Shown: in pieces, positions 6,466-7,389 of the stretch
Layout of the letters: every line of letters starts with the position of its first letter
Position numbering within the stretch: position 1 is the first letter of the stretch
Source: Acidobacteriota bacterium
Lineage (GTDB): Bacteria; Acidobacteriota; UBA6911; RPQK01; JAPXNP01
Reading direction: 5' to 3'
NCBI GenBank assembly: GCA_030614585.1
Contig: JAUWTT010000192.1
Location: forward strand, 1 to 7,389
Length of the DNA stretch: 7,389 nucleotides
Translations under genes and position numbers: made by a program
The notes under the pieces: model-generated
The model's input: only the letters and a program-made list of their open reading frames with translations
Told to the model about the DNA's origin: nothing
Databases searched by the model: none

Positions 6466-6999
6466 GTGATTAGAGCTTATCGTGGAACCCGTCCTAAACT
6501 CGGTTCGGAGACCTTTGTTGCCGAATCAGCAGAGGTAATCGGAGAGGTCGCTCTCGGGTCTCGTTCCAGTGTCTGGTTCAACGCCACGGTTCGAGGTGAT
6601 GTCAACTCGATCACGATCGGCAACGACAGCAATATCCAGGACAATGCGGTTGTTCATGTGACCGGCGAAACGGGCCCCGTTCGAATAGGTGATTGTGTCA
6701 CGATCGGCCACAGCGCCGTTGTGCATGGTTGTACACTGCACGATCGGATACTGGTCGGAATTGGAGCGATCATTCTTGACAATGCAGTCGTTTCGTCGGA
6801 CTGCATCATAGGAGCGGGTACCCTGGTGACCCAGAGAGTGGAGATCCCACCGCGTTCTCTGGTCTTAGGAAGGCCGGCCAGAGTAGTCCGGGAGCTTTCT
6901 GACGAGGAAGTAGCTTCGATTCTTCGTTATGCGGAGAAATACGTACGCTACCGCGCCATCTACAGAGGAGATGCGGGCCCGGAAAGGGACGTCCGCTAA
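6466..6999 (+). CDS. Gamma-class carbonic anhydrase-like hexapeptide-repeat protein (YrdA/PaaY type)
   Basis: The 177 residues fold as a left-handed beta-helix from imperfect hexapeptide repeats covering about residues 12-145, with a C-terminal helix (about 148-170). Such proteins are trimers with metal sites at subunit interfaces. The three metal-ligand histidines are present: H64, H82 and H87, the last two spaced by five as in the archaeal Cam enzyme (H117/H122). R43, D45, Q58 and D59 match other conserved active-site positions of Cam. The acidic proton-shuttle loop of Cam is missing, as in the CamH/YrdA branch, so carbonic anhydrase activity is plausible but unproven. PaaY-like thioesterase or an unknown role are alternatives. 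Translation starts at a GTG: an in-frame TAG at 6460-6462 excludes a longer protein, and MIRAYRG matches typical family openings. The ribosome site is weak. The gene is divergent from udk across 102 bases and convergent with the next gene across 30. Confidence 0.88.
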   Translation: MIRAYRGTRPKLGSETFVAESAEVIGEVALGSRSSVWFNATVRGDVNSITIGNDSNIQDNAVVHVTGETGPVRIGDCVTIGHSAVVHGCTLHDRILVGIGAIILDNAVVSSDCIIGAGTLVTQRVEIPPRSLVLGRPARVVRELSDEEVASILRYAEKYVRYRAIYRGDAGPERDVR

Positions 7000-7029
7000 C
7001 GGGTCTTCGTTCTTCCCATTCTCCGTTTT

Positions 7030-7389
7030 TCACTCAGTGGGTTCATCGTCCGAACCCTTCGAGAACTTCGACTCTAGATCACGGTAGAAAGGAACATCGA
7101 GGATCTGCTCAAACTCTGGAAAGGTCAGCTTCTCTCCGAGGCCTTCAGTGGTTGAATGCTCTTTCAGGTATTGGAACGCTTCCAGCGTCGCCCTGGTTGC
7201 GGCAAAGAGCCCTGTGAGCGGAAATACAGCGATTTTGAAACCGATCTGTTCCAGCTCCATTGCAGAGAGCAGAGGGGTTTTCCCGCCTTCGATCATGTTG
7301 GCGAAGATTGGCGCATCGGGAAAAGCAGAGGCAATTGCTTTCAATTCCTCCACTGATTGAGGCGCTTCCACGAAGATGACATCCGCCCC
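7030..7389 (-). CDS. Isocitrate lyase/PEP mutase superfamily enzyme, C-terminal part (5' end outside the window)
   Basis: This is the last 119 codons and TGA stop of a gene entering from the right edge. The frame is open to 7389 with no credible start, because the codon at 7369-7371 is an internal GTG (valine). The visible protein opens G-A-D-V-I-F-V-E-A-P, the late TIM-barrel strand of the family with its active-site glutamate (E8 of the fragment). Next is N31-M-I-E34-G-G36-K-T38-P39, the diagnostic block of this superfamily, and then a helical tail that swaps between subunits. Members cleave or rearrange C-C or C-P bonds of 2-hydroxy or phosphono acids with Mg2+: methylisocitrate lyase, oxaloacetate decarboxylase, dimethylmalate lyase, PEP or carboxyPEP mutase. 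The NMIEGGKTP form is closer to the carboxyPEP mutase-like and lyase group than to E. coli PrpB, which has NITEFGATP. The N-terminal specificity residues are not in view, so no single reaction is assigned. Confidence 0.88.
   Translation of the reverse strand, partial: GADVIFVEAPQSVEELKAIASAFPDAPIFANMIEGGKTPLLSAMELEQIGFKIAVFPLTGLFAATRATLEAFQYLKEHSTTEGLGEKLTFPEFEQILDVPFYRDLESKFSKGSDDEPTE

Noticed and set aside
7000..7029. Terminator between the carbonic anhydrase-like gene and the convergent lyase-family gene
   Set aside because: A run of five T follows at 7026-7030, but there is no GC-rich stem in front of it, only very short pairings.

Overview
This is a window of ordinary bacterial chromosome: six or seven genes, mostly housekeeping or central metabolism, densely packed on both strands. 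By eye the base composition is moderately GC-rich and even across the genes. There is no rRNA, tRNA, CRISPR array, transposase or phage gene, and I see no sign of recent transfer. The organism is most likely a Gram-negative-type environmental bacterium. The mix of an AsrA-like Lon, an IDH3-like dehydrogenase and a stand-alone LKR-type protein would suit the Acidobacteriota or a neighbouring phylum, but this is a weak inference from remembered protein resemblance.

Layout: positions 1-420 (minus) hold the N-terminus of a membrane-anchored protein, probably a signal-transduction sensor, that runs off the left edge. A 127-base gap separates it from lon (548-2992, minus), which could be transcribed into it. 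A 221-base divergent spacer follows. Then come two genes on the plus strand: an NAD-type isocitrate dehydrogenase family enzyme (3214-4245) and, 44 bases on, a protein matching the lysine-ketoglutarate reductase half of eukaryotic AASS (4290-5597). The 142-base convergent spacer after them (5598-5739) carries a short CACCAAG tandem and two interleaved perfect inverted repeats. Uridine kinase udk (5740-6363, minus) is divergent from a gamma-class carbonic anhydrase-like protein (6466-6999, plus). Converging on that is the C-terminal part of an isocitrate lyase/PEP mutase superfamily enzyme (7030-7389, minus), which runs off the right edge.

How the genes work together: the clearest functional link is the plus-strand pair. 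The first enzyme would make 2-oxoglutarate and the second would condense 2-oxoglutarate with lysine to saccharopine, or run the reverse. No saccharopine-cleaving dehydrogenase is visible. The other genes are a protein quality-control protease, pyrimidine salvage, a hexapeptide metalloprotein and a C-C or C-P bond lyase, with no evident shared pathway. I found no convincing undescribed multi-gene system. The points most worth a second look are the IDH-LKR pair, the atypical N-domain of the Lon protein and the interleaved inverted repeats.
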